From assembly GCF_037027445.1 (NCBI RefSeq), contig NZ_JBANDL010000002.1, positions 3,782,001 through 3,846,000 on the forward strand: a DNA stretch of 64,000 nt, written 5' to 3'. This document shows, piece by piece, positions 1 to 9,737 of the stretch (its first letter is position 1; each line of letters starts with the position of its first letter). The stretch comes from Lysobacter firmicutimachus (GTDB lineage Bacteria > Pseudomonadota > Gammaproteobacteria > Xanthomonadales > Xanthomonadaceae). Below the pieces are notes generated by a model. The model was not told the DNA's origin, did not search any database, and saw only the letters and a list, made by a program, of their open reading frames with translations. A program made the translations under genes and the position numbers.

Positions 1-108
1 GAACGCGCCTTCGGCCTGGGCGCGATCGCCCTCGACCCGCTGCGCGCCGGCCGCGAAGCTCGCCAGCAGCAGCGCTGCGATCGTCCAACCTCGGATTGCC
101 TTACCCAT
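1..108 (-). CDS. DUF2066 domain-containing exported protein (5' end only)
   Basis: Only the first 36 codons lie in the window. Reading leftward from ATG at 108 gives a short basic N-terminus (MGKAIRG), a hydrophobic core rich in Ala and Leu, and an Ala-X-Ala-like end before QRVEGDRAQAEGA. That is a Sec signal peptide followed by the usual opening of DUF2066 proteins. An in-frame ATG at 120 would add four residues (MGWS). The divergent position next to purM matches the conserved DUF2066/purM arrangement in gammaproteobacteria, which supports the call; function is unknown. The family assignment rests on the signal-peptide region and the neighbour, so it is moderately sure. Confidence 0.55.
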   Translation of the reverse strand, partial: MGKAIRGWTIAALLLASFAAGAQRVEGDRAQAEGAF

Positions 109-391
109 CGACCAGCCCATCGCTGTCCCTAATTCGTCTGTGGAGCGGGCTTCCCGCCCGCGTTGCGAGCCGCCGGCCCGGCCCGGAGACCGGCCGCCGC
201 AGCGGATCCGGACGACGGCGTTCAAGGTCCGAAATGGTGCCGCAGGCGGGGCGGCGAGTCCATTGCGGGGCTGAATGGGCCGGAGGTGGACTACAGCGGA
301 GCGGCGTCGGGAGACAGCGAAATGCCCGGCCGGCTTGGCTTTCGCGGTCTCATGGCAGCTATCGGCTCACGCTCGCCCCGCCCCAGCCTGC

Positions 392-397
392 TAAAAT
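392..397 (+). promoter_or_regulatory. Candidate -10 element (TAAAAT) for purM
   Basis: TAAAAT lies 35 nt upstream of the purM GTG and would give a leader of about 30 nt. No convincing -35 hexamer is visible at the expected spacing. The same TAAAAT hexamer precedes purN at 5394-5399. Confidence 0.4.
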
Positions 398-432
398 CGC
401 GGGCTTCCCTCCGCGACCACCCCGGGGCCGCC

Positions 433-1497
433 GTGACCGCTTCCTCCTCCGACACCTCTCCCAAGCCGCTGACCTACCGCGATGCGGGCGTCGACATCGA
501 CGCCGGCAACGAGGTCGTCGAACGCATCAAGCCGTTGGTCAAGCGCAGCTTCCGTCCCGAGGTGATGGGCGGCCTGGGCGGCTTCGGCGCCCTGTTCGAC
601 CTGTCGGGCAAGTACCGCGAGCCGGTGCTGGTGTCCGGCACCGACGGCGTCGGCACCAAACTCAAGCTGGCCCAACAGCTCAACCGCCACGACACCATCG
701 GCATCGACCTGGTCGGCATGTGCGTCAACGACGTGCTGGTGCAGGGCGCCGAGCCGCTGTTCTTCCTCGACTACTTCGCCACCGGCAAGCTCGACGTCGA
801 CACCACCGTGGCCGTGGTCGGCGGCATCGCCAAGGGCTGCGAACTGGCCGGCTGCGCGCTGATCGGCGGCGAAACCGCGGAAATGCCCGACATGTACCCG
901 CCGGGCGAGTACGACCTGGCCGGCTTCACCGTCGGCGCAGTGGAAAAGTCGCAGCTGCTCGACGGCGCGCGCGTGCGCAAGGGCGACGTGCTGATCGGCA
1001 TCGCCTCCAGCGGCCCGCACTCCAACGGCTATTCGCTGATCCGCCGGATCTTCGACCGCGCCGGCCGCCCGGGCGACATCGCCGTCGGCGGCGTGCGCCT
1101 GATCGATGCGCTGATGGCGCCCACCGCGCTGTACGTGAAGCCGGTGCTGGAACTGCTGCGCGCCAACGGCGGCGAGCATTCGATCCACGCCATGGCCCAC
1201 ATCACCGGCGGCGGCCTGACCGAGAACATCATCCGGGTGATTCCGGACGGCCTCGGCCTGGACATCCGCACCGCCACCTGGACCCTGCCGCCGGTGTTCG
1301 ACTGGCTGCAGCGCGAGGGCGCGGTGCCGCGCGAGGAGATGTGGCGCACCTTCAACTGCGGCATCGGCTTCGTGCTGGTGGTGCCGGACGAAGCGGTCGC
1401 CGCGACCGAGGCCGACCTGGCCCGCCTGGGCCTGACGCACTGGCGCATCGGCGAAGTGGTCGCCCATACCGGCGGCGAACGCGTGCACATCGGCTGA
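433..1497 (+). CDS. purM: Phosphoribosylformylglycinamidine cyclo-ligase (AIR synthetase)
   Basis: PurM converts FGAM and ATP to aminoimidazole ribotide, step five of purine synthesis, in the cytoplasm. The protein (354 aa) shows the conserved opening [20 protein letters not shown], the glycine-rich [12 protein letters not shown] segment, [12 protein letters not shown], the ATP-binding [11 protein letters not shown] region, [13 protein letters not shown] and [11 protein letters not shown]. The open frame extends upstream to 163, but homology begins at the GTG at 433 and the resulting length fits the family (about 345-350 aa). No clear Shine-Dalgarno precedes this GTG. purN, its usual partner, is 3.9 kb downstream with two unrelated genes between them. 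The gene ends at a strong intrinsic terminator. Confidence 0.97.
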   Translation: MTASSSDTSPKPLTYRDAGVDIDAGNEVVERIKPLVKRSFRPEVMGGLGGFGALFDLSGKYREPVLVSGTDGVGTKLKLAQQLNRHDTIGIDLVGMCVNDVLVQGAEPLFFLDYFATGKLDVDTTVAVVGGIAKGCELAGCALIGGETAEMPDMYPPGEYDLAGFTVGAVEKSQLLDGARVRKGDVLIGIASSGPHSNGYSLIRRIFDRAGRPGDIAVGGVRLIDALMAPTALYVKPVLELLRANGGEHSIHAMAHITGGGLTENIIRVIPDGLGLDIRTATWTLPPVFDWLQREGAVPREEMWRTFNCGIGFVLVVPDEAVAATEADLARLGLTHWRIGEVVAHTGGERVHIG

Positions 1498-1521
1498 TCG
1501 CGCGCGATTCGTGGCGAGAGA

Positions 1522-1551
1522 GCGGCGGGCTTCGGCCCGCCGTTTTCGTTT
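1522..1551 (+). terminator. Intrinsic terminator after purM
   Basis: GGCGGGC, loop TTCG, GCCCGCC (stem extendable by one C-G pair) is followed by GTTTTCGTTT. It is a textbook rho-independent terminator 25 bp after the purM stop. Confidence 0.9.
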
Positions 1552-1647
1552 GCCGCGCCAACCCCGCTCGCCGGGCGCGCACGGGGCACGCAGCCCCCAA
1601 ACGGAGCGCAGGGAATTAAGCTCACTCGATCCCTTCCGTCCCTGTCG

Positions 1648-2265
1648 GTGCGCATGAGTCTCGTCAAGAAATCGGCCCTGGCCGTGGTGCTGTTGGTATT
1701 CGCGCTGACCTGGATCGCCCCGACCAGCCCGTTCGAACAGGGCATGCACAGCGTGCTGACCGTGGTCGGCCTGTTCTGGCTGTGGCGCCACGACCGCCGT
1801 TGGCCGCTGCGCGACGGGCACTTCCTGGCGATCTGCGGCTTCATGCTCACCCACTGCATCGCCGCGCGCTGGTTGTATTCCTATGTGCCCTACGACCGCT
1901 GGATCCAATGGCTGACCGGTGGCTGGTCGCTGGACCGCGCCCTCGGCTTCCAGCGCAATCACTTCGACCGGCTGATCCATCTCCTCTACGGACTGTGCTT
2001 CGCCCCGGCGGTGCGCGAGTACTTCCGCCAGCGCTGGCCGGCGCTGAGCGCGCGCCAGGCCTTCGCGCTCGCGGTCGCCGCGGTCATGTGCACCAGCCTG
2101 ATCTACGAATGGATCGAATGGGCGATCGCCCTGACCATGTCGCCGCAGGACGCCGAGTCCTACAACGGTCAGCAGGGCGACGTCTGGGATGCGCACACCG
2201 ATATGTTCCTGGCCACTCTGGGCGCGCTGGCGGCCTGGCCGCGCGGCAAGCGCGGCGCACGCTAA
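1648..2265 (+). CDS. DUF2238 (YjdF-type) inner-membrane protein
   Basis: A 205-aa multi-pass membrane protein of the DUF2238/YjdF family. Hydrophobic segments lie near residues 7-25, 33-47, 58-75, 106-122, 131-150 and 190-200. Family hallmarks are FQRNHFDRLIHLLYG, the acidic YEWIEWA segment in a membrane helix and the C-terminal YNGQQGDVWDAHTDM motif, whose conserved acidic and His residues suggest a polar or metal site; the function is unknown. Two starts are possible: GTG at 1648 (MRMSLVKK) and ATG at 1654 (MSLVKK), the latter more conventional. It stands alone between the purM terminator and a long non-coding stretch. Confidence 0.85.
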   Translation: MRMSLVKKSALAVVLLVFALTWIAPTSPFEQGMHSVLTVVGLFWLWRHDRRWPLRDGHFLAICGFMLTHCIAARWLYSYVPYDRWIQWLTGGWSLDRALGFQRNHFDRLIHLLYGLCFAPAVREYFRQRWPALSARQAFALAVAAVMCTSLIYEWIEWAIALTMSPQDAESYNGQQGDVWDAHTDMFLATLGALAAWPRGKRGAR

Positions 2266-2267
2266 CG

Positions 2268-2285
2268 GCCGGCGCACTCGCCGGC
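2268..2285 (+). terminator. Hairpin after the DUF2238 gene
   Basis: GCCGGCG, loop CACT, CGCCGGC begins 2 nt after the stop codon. There is no U-tract, so termination is uncertain. Confidence 0.35.
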
Positions 2286-2965
2286 GTCGCGCAGCGCCGG
2301 CGGATCGGTCGGGTCGATTCGTCCGCCGCGTGGAGATCCGCGCTCCGCGGTCCAACGGGATCGGATCGGGCCGGCCCGCGGCCGGCCGCATCCATCGACG
2401 GGCCATGGCGGCGTCGTTCCGCCATGGCCCGCCTCGCCGAATCCGGTGTCTCCCCGCCGGACCGGCCACTCCCCGCAGCGTCGTTGGACACCTGACCGCA
2501 GCAGCTTCCTGCCGTCGCGGCGCGGGTGGTACGTCCCTGTACCTTCGAAGACCGCGGCCCGGCGCCCTGCCGGTGTCCGTGACGGCCCGCAGGCCGCACC
2601 GGCCGGCGCACCGACCGCGTTCTTCGTTGTCGTGTTCTTCGTTGTCGTGTCCGTTGCCGGTCGCCGACGGCCGCCGCCCCCCTCTCCCGCCGTGAGGCGG
2701 GTCCCCTGGTCGCGGCGACCGTCGACTCGCGACCGTCCCGGCCGCAGACGATCGAACCCGGCAGCGATTCGATCGTCCTGAAGTCCCGTCGGCGCCCGCC
2801 CTCCTGGCAGGTCCGTCCGGCTCCGGTCGGACCGCCCTCGCCGTGGCGTCGGCGTTGTTCGGCCCAGCACATTTCTACCCCCGCCGACCACCCCTGGCGA
2901 GGAACGAGCCGGGATCGAATCGGGACGCAGCGGGTATGTTTGGCCTGTAAGTGGTTGGCCGTGCT
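2286..2965. other. Long non-coding stretch with a 12-bp hairpin and a 15-bp tandem repeat
   Basis: No reading frame here has homology-like content; the open frames are GC-driven. It contains a perfect 12-bp stem at 2400-2430 (GGGCCATGGCGG / CCGCCATGGCCC, 7-nt loop) and two exact copies of GTTCTTCGTTGTCGT at 2619-2633 and 2634-2648. A structured RNA is possible but nothing here proves transcription. Confidence 0.5.
2619..2648. repeat. 15-bp tandem duplication
   Basis: Two head-to-tail exact copies of GTTCTTCGTTGTCGT inside a non-coding stretch, followed by a degraded partial unit. Confidence 0.85.
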
Positions 2966-3050
2966 GGGGATTAGGGATTGGGGATTAGGGACTCGGATGA
3001 AAGCGCCTTTGCCTTGCCAATCCCGAATCCCCAATCCCTACTCCCGACCC
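2966..3050. repeat. GGGATT-family intergenic inverted repeat, copy 1
   Basis: The left arm (2966-2996) is built of GGGATTA/GGGATTG units and the right arm (3016-3050) is the complementary series ending in ACTCCCGACCCC. The spacer is about 20 nt. The right arm ends 1 nt before the last base of the stop codon of the minus-strand TPR gene. Three further copies occur in this window. Confidence 0.85.
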
Positions 3051-3051
3051 C

Positions 3052-5208
3052 TCACACCAAGGCATGCCGCCGCGTATAGGTCAGCACCGCGTCGACATGG
3101 CGCTGCAACTCGCTGCGCACCGCCTCTTCCAGCGGACACTCGGCCAGCACGTAGTAGCCCGAGCGCAGCACGTCGCGCCAGCGCGGCTGGCGCGGCAGCT
3201 TGGCCAGGCTGAGGTAACGCTCCATCGCCCGCGCCCGCAGCCGACCGTCGTCGACCGTGACCCGCCAGATCCGGCTCTTCTCGGCCAGTTCCAGCCGGCC
3301 CTGGCCGGTGCTGCGCTCCCAGGCCTCGACCACCGCCAGCATCAGCTCGACCAGGGCTCGCCGGAACGAGGAACGCATTTCCTCGTCGCCAGCATCGTGT
3401 TCGACCTCGATCGGCGCCGGCGCCGGCGCCGGATCGGCAGCGGCCGCCTCCGCCGCCAACGGCTGCAGGCCCAGCACCACCGAGCCCTCGCCCTGCCCGG
3501 TCTCGCTGAGCCGCGCCTGCAACCGCTCGCCGTCGCGCGGGCGGAATTCGAACCGCTGCGGCGCCGAAGACTCCTCCAGTCGCGCCAGCGCCTGGGCCAG
3601 GGCCGCCGCCGCCGGCTCGTCCAACAGCTCGCCTAAGGCGCGCCCGGGCAACGCGCCATCGGCGCCGCCGGTCTGGCCGAGCAAGCGGCCGGCACTGCGG
3701 TTGGCCGCGACCACCTGGCCGCCGGCGTCGAGAATCAGCACCGCGTCCTCGCGGCTGTCCAAGGCCGCCTGCAGCCGGGTGCGGTCGACCCCGAGGTCGG
3801 CCGCGGCGCGGCGGTAGTAATCCACTTCCTCGGCCAGCCGCGCCTGCCGCGCCGCCTCGGCCAGCCGCGCGCGCTGCTGGCGGCGCAGGAAGAACACGAT
3901 CAGGCCCAGCACCGCCGCCACGGCGGAGACCGCGGTCAGCCACAGCGCCAGGGTGCGCTGGCGCAGGCTGGCCGCGCGCAAACGGTTCTCGGCGGCGAGC
4001 GCGGCGATGGTGCGATCGCGTTCGGCGGTTTCGAAGCGCAGCTGCATCCATTTCATCTCGCGGTCGTAACGCGCTTCGCGCAGACGGCGCGCGGCGTTCT
4101 CCGATTCGCGCAGTGCGGCCAGGGCCTGCGGCCATTCGCCCAGCGCCTCGTGATCGGCGGCCAGTTCGGCCAGCAACGCCGGACGATCGCTGTCCTGGGC
4201 CGGCAACTGCGCCAAGGCGTCCTTGACCCGGACCAGCGCGGCGCGCGGCTCGCCGAGCAGGCGCGCGGCGCGCGCGGCCTGCAATTGCAACGGCGCCGGC
4301 GGCCGAGCGCCGGCGGCGGCGGCCAGGGCCAGGCCGCGCTCGCTCCAGCGCCGCGCCTTGACCGCGTCGTCGCGGGCCAACGCGACCCGTGCCAGTTCGG
4401 CGTGCAGGCGCAGCTGATACGTTCGCTCGCCGCCTTCGACATAGTCGGCCAGGGCCTGCTCGAGCAGGCGTTCGGCGCCGGCGGGATCGCCCGCCTCCAG
4501 CGCCAGCGCGCCCAGGCTCTGCAGCACGTGCGCGGCCTCGATCTTGTTGCCGATCCGACGGAACTCGCTCAGCGCCTGCTGGTAATGGCGCTCGGCGTTG
4601 CCGGTGTCGCCGAGGTCGCGGTAGATGTCGGCGATGTTGTTGAGCACCGGTCCGAGCGCCGGGTCCCGCGCATCGCGCTGCACCCGCAGGCTGGCGAGGA
4701 AGGCCTGCAGCGCGCCGCGGTAATCGCCGAGCCGGCGCAACGCCGAGCCGACGTTGTTCCAGCTCTTGGCCTCCGCGGCGCGGTCCTCGTGGCGCTGCGC
4801 CAGGTGCAGCGCGCGGCGGAACCGGGTCAGCGCCTCGGCGGTGCATTCGCGGTAGTAGTCGAGCACGCCCCGGCGGCGCACCAGTTCGTAGTCGGTCGGC
4901 CAGCCGACCGCGGCGCCAGCGACCGCCTGGGCGCAGTCCAACGCGTCCCCGGCGCCGTCGAGATCGCCGCCGCTGCGCTTGGCGTCGGCGGCCCGATACA
5001 GGGTTTGCAGATCGGATTCGCGCACGCCCTGCAGGAGGTAACGGCGCCGGCACGCCTGCGGGTCGGCGCGCACCGTCGGCGCGTCGACCGGCTTGCACGC
5101 CGGTGCGAGGTCCGTCGCCTGCGCCAGGGCCGGAGCCGGCAGCCAGCCACCGCACATCGCGACCCAAACCGCCGCCCGACGCCACGGGCTGCCCCTGTCC
5201 TCCGCCAC
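3052..5208 (-). CDS. TPR-repeat membrane protein with a PAS-like domain (kinase-less sensor-like)
   Basis: About 718 aa from GTG at 5208 (VAEDRGSP); the frame is open back to 5292, but the signal-peptide-like stretch AAVWVAMCGG...APALAQA fits the GTG start best. In order: signal peptide, tetratricopeptide repeats over roughly residues 60-380 (motifs such as WNNVGSALRRLGDYRGAL and LNNIADIYRDLGDTGNAERHY), a coiled-coil-like linker, one transmembrane helix (ALWLTAVSAVAAVLGLIVFF, about residue 430), a PAS-like fold (LDSREDAVLILDAGGQVVAANRSAGRLLG) and a conserved-looking C-terminal region (ALVELMLAVVEAWERSTGQ ... RLRARAMERYLSL). No histidine-kinase, GGDEF or HTH motif is recognisable, so the output is unknown. 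It is convergent with nothing and stands alone, upstream of and divergent from purN. Confidence 0.8.
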   Translation of the reverse strand: MAEDRGSPWRRAAVWVAMCGGWLPAPALAQATDLAPACKPVDAPTVRADPQACRRRYLLQGVRESDLQTLYRAADAKRSGGDLDGAGDALDCAQAVAGAAVGWPTDYELVRRRGVLDYYRECTAEALTRFRRALHLAQRHEDRAAEAKSWNNVGSALRRLGDYRGALQAFLASLRVQRDARDPALGPVLNNIADIYRDLGDTGNAERHYQQALSEFRRIGNKIEAAHVLQSLGALALEAGDPAGAERLLEQALADYVEGGERTYQLRLHAELARVALARDDAVKARRWSERGLALAAAAGARPPAPLQLQAARAARLLGEPRAALVRVKDALAQLPAQDSDRPALLAELAADHEALGEWPQALAALRESENAARRLREARYDREMKWMQLRFETAERDRTIAALAAENRLRAASLRQRTLALWLTAVSAVAAVLGLIVFFLRRQQRARLAEAARQARLAEEVDYYRRAAADLGVDRTRLQAALDSREDAVLILDAGGQVVAANRSAGRLLGQTGGADGALPGRALGELLDEPAAAALAQALARLEESSAPQRFEFRPRDGERLQARLSETGQGEGSVVLGLQPLAAEAAAADPAPAPAPIEVEHDAGDEEMRSSFRRALVELMLAVVEAWERSTGQGRLELAEKSRIWRVTVDDGRLRARAMERYLSLAKLPRQPRWRDVLRSGYYVLAECPLEEAVRSELQRHVDAVLTYTRRHALV

Positions 5209-5393
5209 GCTGCGCTCCCTGTCCGCTGGCCGCAGCTTTGCCGATCCGCGGCCGCAGCGGAAGCGACCGCGGCGGGCCGGCCGCCGCCGCATGCCGTCTT
5301 CGGCGACTGCGTCACAGTCGTGCGTTCAGCTTCGCCGTCACCGCCCAGGCCGGGCGGGCCGCAGTGCGCCGGTCGCGAGCGGGCCGGATCGCC

Positions 5394-5399
5394 TAAAAT
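5394..5399 (+). promoter_or_regulatory. Candidate -10 element (TAAAAT) for purN
   Basis: TAAAAT lies 28 nt before the purN ATG, giving a leader of roughly 21 nt. No good -35 is visible. It matches the hexamer upstream of purM. Confidence 0.4.
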
Positions 5400-5427
5400 A
5401 CGGCTCCGCTCCCGCCTCGCCGCCGCA

Positions 5428-6111
5428 ATGACCCAGCCGCTTCCCCGGATCGCCGTCCTCGCTTCGGGCCGCGGCAGCAACCTGCAGGCGGTGCTCGACG
5501 CGATCGCCGCCGGCGCGCTGGCCGGCGAGGTGGTCGGGGTATTTTCCGACAAGCCCTCCGCGCCCGCGCTGCAGCGCGTGCCGCAGGCGCTGCGCTGGTC
5601 GGCGGCGGCCAAGACCTACTCCGATCGCGACGCCTTCGACGCCGATCTCGCCGCCGCGGTCGCCGCCGTGCGGCCGGACTGGGTGCTGTGCGCCGGCTAC
5701 ATGCGCATTCTCGGCGGCGCCTTCGTCGAGCGCTTCCGCGGCCGCATGATCAACATCCACCCCTCGCTGCTGCCCAAGTACCGCGGCTTGCACACCCATG
5801 CGCGCGCGCTCGCCGACGGCGAAAGCGAGCACGGCTGCAGCGTGCACTTCGTCATTCCCGAGCTCGACGCCGGCGCGGTGATCGCCCAAGCGGTGGTGCC
5901 GGTCCGCGGCGGCGACGACGCCGAGGCCCTGGCCGCGCGCGTGCTGGCGGTGGAGCATCCGCTGTTGCTGGCGGTGATGAGACTCGCGGTCGGCGGCCGC
6001 CTGGCTGAACACGGCGCAACCGTCACCCTCGACGGTCATCCGCTATTTACGCCGCTGCGTTTAGATTTCGCCGGCGATCTGACCCATCCGGCCACCGGCC
6101 TCGCGGCCTGA
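5428..6111 (+). CDS. purN: Phosphoribosylglycinamide formyltransferase 1
   Basis: PurN transfers a formyl group from 10-formyltetrahydrofolate to GAR in step three of purine synthesis. The 227-aa protein has the N-terminal phosphate-binding loop LASGRGSNLQ, the catalytic INIHPSLLPKYRGLHTH motif (Asn109 and His111) and Asp147 in PELDAGAVIAQ, the three residues equivalent to Asn106, His108 and Asp144 in E. coli. The ATG at 5428 is the only start that gives the correct N-terminus, although the same frame is open far upstream through the antisense of the TPR gene. The C-terminal extension after the fold is slightly longer than in E. coli (212 aa). Confidence 0.97.
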   Translation: MTQPLPRIAVLASGRGSNLQAVLDAIAAGALAGEVVGVFSDKPSAPALQRVPQALRWSAAAKTYSDRDAFDADLAAAVAAVRPDWVLCAGYMRILGGAFVERFRGRMINIHPSLLPKYRGLHTHARALADGESEHGCSVHFVIPELDAGAVIAQAVVPVRGGDDAEALAARVLAVEHPLLLAVMRLAVGGRLAEHGATVTLDGHPLFTPLRLDFAGDLTHPATGLAA

Positions 6112-6195
6112 CCCATCGCCCGGCCGCAACCTCGCGTGTCGCCCGACACGCATCCTTGCGCAGCATTCACGAGAGCCCAGGATCTCCGCGCCGTC

Positions 6196-6912
6196 ATGAA
6201 GTCGCTACTGCCCCTGCTCACGGCCGCGCTGCTCGGCGCCGCTTCGCCCGCCGGCGCTTCCGCGCTGGAGCCGTTCGTCGCCCACTATGAAGTGTTCAAC
6301 GGCGGCAAGGCGCTGGGCGACGCGACCATGCAGGTCAAGCCCGAGGGCGGCCATTGGCGCATCGATCTCGACATCCGCGCCGAGCACGGCATGATGAGCC
6401 TGGCCGGCGCGGCCGCGCAGCAGAGCACGCTGTTCGACGCCGTCGGCGACGCCTACCGGCCGCTGAGCCAGACCCTGGTGCGCAAGGTGCTGTTCTCCAA
6501 GCGTGTGATCAACGGCGTGTACGACTGGAACAAGCGCAGCGCGCAGTGGAGCGGCGACGTCAAGGACCATCGCCGCAAGCCCATCGCGCTGCAGGACGGC
6601 GACATGAGCGGCCTGCTGATCAATCTGGCGGTGGTGCGCGATGCGCAGCCCGGCAAGACGCTGAGTTACCGTTTCGTCGATTCCGGCCGCGCCCGTCCGC
6701 ACCAATACGTGGTGGCGCAGGAACTGGAAGGGGTCAAGGTCGACGACATGAGTTTCAACGCGATGCGCGTCAACCGGGTGCAGAGCGGCAACGAGGAAAC
6801 CTCGATCTGGGTGGTCGACGGCGTGCCCACGCCGGTGCGCATCCTGCAACGCGAGAACGGCCAGGACACCTACGATCTGCGCTTGGTCGAATACAAAGGA
6901 GCCAACGAATGA
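6196..6912 (+). CDS. DUF3108 exported protein, first of a tandem pair
   Basis: A 238-aa protein with a signal peptide (MKSLLPLLTAALLGAASPAGASA) and a DUF3108 domain filling the mature part. The family is periplasmic and beta-rich, of unknown function. Typical features are FVAHYEVFNGGKALG near the mature N-terminus, VYDWNKRSAQWSGDVK in the middle and the terminal VPTPVRILQRENGQDTYDL block. Start ATG 6196 was chosen for the signal peptide; the frame is open to 6136. Its stop overlaps the start of the next gene as ATGA, so the two are translationally coupled. It lies 84 bp after purN on the same strand. Confidence 0.88.
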   Translation: MKSLLPLLTAALLGAASPAGASALEPFVAHYEVFNGGKALGDATMQVKPEGGHWRIDLDIRAEHGMMSLAGAAAQQSTLFDAVGDAYRPLSQTLVRKVLFSKRVINGVYDWNKRSAQWSGDVKDHRRKPIALQDGDMSGLLINLAVVRDAQPGKTLSYRFVDSGRARPHQYVVAQELEGVKVDDMSFNAMRVNRVQSGNEETSIWVVDGVPTPVRILQRENGQDTYDLRLVEYKGANE

Positions 6913-7595
6913 CGATCCGCACCACCACGCTGCGCGGCCTGCTGCTGACCGCCGCGCTGACCGCGGTCAGCGCCCCCGCGTCGGCGGCCAAGCCGTTCAG
7001 CGCCGACTACTCGGCCAGCTACATGGGCATGCAGGGCGCCGGACGCATGACCGTCGCCCCGGCCGACGGCAACCGCTGGAAGTACGATCTGTCGATCTCC
7101 AGCCCGCTGGCCGAGCTGCGCCAATCGACCACCTTCGAAGACAACGGCGGCAAGCTGCGCCCGATCAGCGGCAGCGACTCGAGCAAGGTGCTGACCAAGA
7201 AGAAGAACACCGCCGCGACCTACGACTGGTCGCGCGGCGTCGCCACCTGGACCGGCGACGTCAAGGCCGACCGCGCCGGCCCGATCAAGCTGCAGGCCGG
7301 CGACCTCGACGCCCTGCTGGTCAACCTGGCGATCGTGCGCGACGCCGCCGCCGGCAAGCCGATGAGCTACCGCATGGTCGAAGGCGGCCGGGTCAAGCAG
7401 CTGACCTATACCGTGGTCGGCAAGGAAGCGGTCAACGTCGGCGGCAAATCGCAGCAGGCAACCAAGGTGTCGAGCAAGAACGGCGACAAGGAAACCATCG
7501 CCTGGGTGGTGCCGAGCGTGCCGGTCCCGGTGCGCATCCTGCAGCGCGAGAACGGCAGCGACGCGATCGACTTGCGGGTGCAGGCGGTGCGCTGA
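6909..7595 (+). CDS. DUF3108 exported protein, second of a tandem pair
   Basis: A 228-aa paralogue of the preceding gene, overlapping it by 4 nt (ATGA). It has a signal peptide ending at SAPASAAKPF, then the DUF3108 pattern: FSADYSASYMGMQGAGRM, TYDWSRGVATWTGDVK, LDALLVNLAIVRDA and the terminal VPVPVRILQRENGSDAIDLR. Alignment by eye with its neighbour is continuous, so the pair arose by tandem duplication. Function is unknown; an envelope role is inferred from export and from the downstream murA/LPS gene cluster. A strong terminator follows within 35 bp. Confidence 0.9.
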   Translation: MTIRTTTLRGLLLTAALTAVSAPASAAKPFSADYSASYMGMQGAGRMTVAPADGNRWKYDLSISSPLAELRQSTTFEDNGGKLRPISGSDSSKVLTKKKNTAATYDWSRGVATWTGDVKADRAGPIKLQAGDLDALLVNLAIVRDAAAGKPMSYRMVEGGRVKQLTYTVVGKEAVNVGGKSQQATKVSSKNGDKETIAWVVPSVPVPVRILQRENGSDAIDLRVQAVR

Positions 7596-7625
7596 CTGCC
7601 GCGGCGCCGGCCACGCGCATCAACG

Positions 7626-7656
7626 AAAAGCCCCGCTTCGGCGGGGCTTTGCTTTA
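7626..7656 (+). terminator. Intrinsic (bidirectional) terminator after the DUF3108 pair
   Basis: AAAGCCCCGC, loop TTCG, GCGGGGCTTT forms a 10-bp stem with A-tract and T-tract flanks. It should work on both strands. Confidence 0.93.
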
Positions 7657-7712
7657 CCTGGATGCTCCGATGGCGGCCATCCGGCCAGGTTGCCGTCGCA
7701 GTCATGTTGGCT

Positions 7713-7860
7713 GCCCCCTGTTTGATAAGGGGCCAGGCGGGGTTTGCTCTCGCTCCGCCACGTCGCCGCGACCACCCGCAAATCCCCGCGCCAGCCGGCT
7801 CATCGGAAAACCCGATCCGCCCACGGCGCAACCCCCTTTTGCGAAGGGGGCGAGTCATCT
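7713..7860. repeat. CCCCCT/AGGGGG intergenic repeat element
   Basis: The 298-bp gap between the terminator and murA contains GCCCCCTGTTTGATAAGGGG (7713-7732) and ACCCCCTTTTGCGAAGGGGG (7831-7850), each a short hairpin, separated by a spacer with CAAATCCCCGC. The spacing and repetition look like one dispersed intergenic element rather than coding sequence. Confidence 0.5.
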
Positions 7861-7893
7861 CGAGCGTTTGCCGCCAGGAAGCGGCAGCGCCCC

Positions 7894-9305
<1,412 letters not shown>

Positions 9306-9317
<12 letters not shown>

Positions 9318-9539
9318 CTCTTCCGGCGTCAACGTCTTCAGCGCCAAGGCATGGATCTCGCCGCCCATGCGTTCGCCCAGGGTCGCGTAAACCAGGCGGT
9401 GGCGGGCCAACGGCAGCTTGCCGCGGAAGGCCTCGGCGATCACGGTGGCTTCGAAGTGGACCCCGTCGTCGCCGCGCACCTGCGCTTGCGCGCCGGGCAG
9501 GCCTTGTTCGATCAGGGTGCGGATGATGTCGGCGTTCAC
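9306..9539 (-). CDS. ibaG: BolA-family protein IbaG (YrbA)
   Basis: A 77-aa BolA-family protein. These proteins form [2Fe-2S] complexes with monothiol glutaredoxins, and IbaG is linked to acid stress and envelope homeostasis. The sequence has the DDGVHFEATVIAEAFRGKLPLARHRLVYATLGERM core and the conserved C-terminal His in EIHALALKT. It lies upstream of murA on the same strand, the conserved gammaproteobacterial arrangement. Its last residues (Gly-Ile-stop) fall within a GGGATT repeat arm, so its C-terminus appears to have been remodelled by the repeat. Confidence 0.93.
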
Positions 9540-9737
9540 GGCAGGAACCTCTGGTGGTGGGGGACGGCCGGGCGGGCCGCAGCGATGCGGCGCCGCCGGT
9601 GACGCATCGCTGCGCGACCGGGCCGGCTGAATGCGGGGTGGCCGCCGCCCGGCGGCCGCGGCCGTGGGGGCCGGCGCTAGGCGGGCGAACCGCTTAGAAT
9701 TGACGGATTAGCCTAGCGGAAAGCCCTGCGATCCGGA
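9540..9737. other. Divergent ibaG/kdsD intergenic region
   Basis: About 200 bp between divergent genes. On the plus strand TAGAAT (9695-9700) and an overlapping TTGACG (9700-9705) are promoter-like, but no pair with correct spacing to the kdsD start is certain. Confidence 0.4.

Noticed and set aside
391..2469. 692-codon minus-strand frame across purM and the DUF2238 gene
   Set aside because: It runs through two well-supported genes and a terminator; no domain is visible.
2084..3034. Several overlapping frames in the long non-coding stretch after the DUF2238 gene
   Set aside because: All are Arg/Pro-rich products of high GC and conflict with one another.
3038..5185. Second long minus-strand frame inside the TPR gene
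   Set aside because: Arg/Gly/Ala-rich out-of-frame reading; the TPR and PAS motifs are in the other frame.
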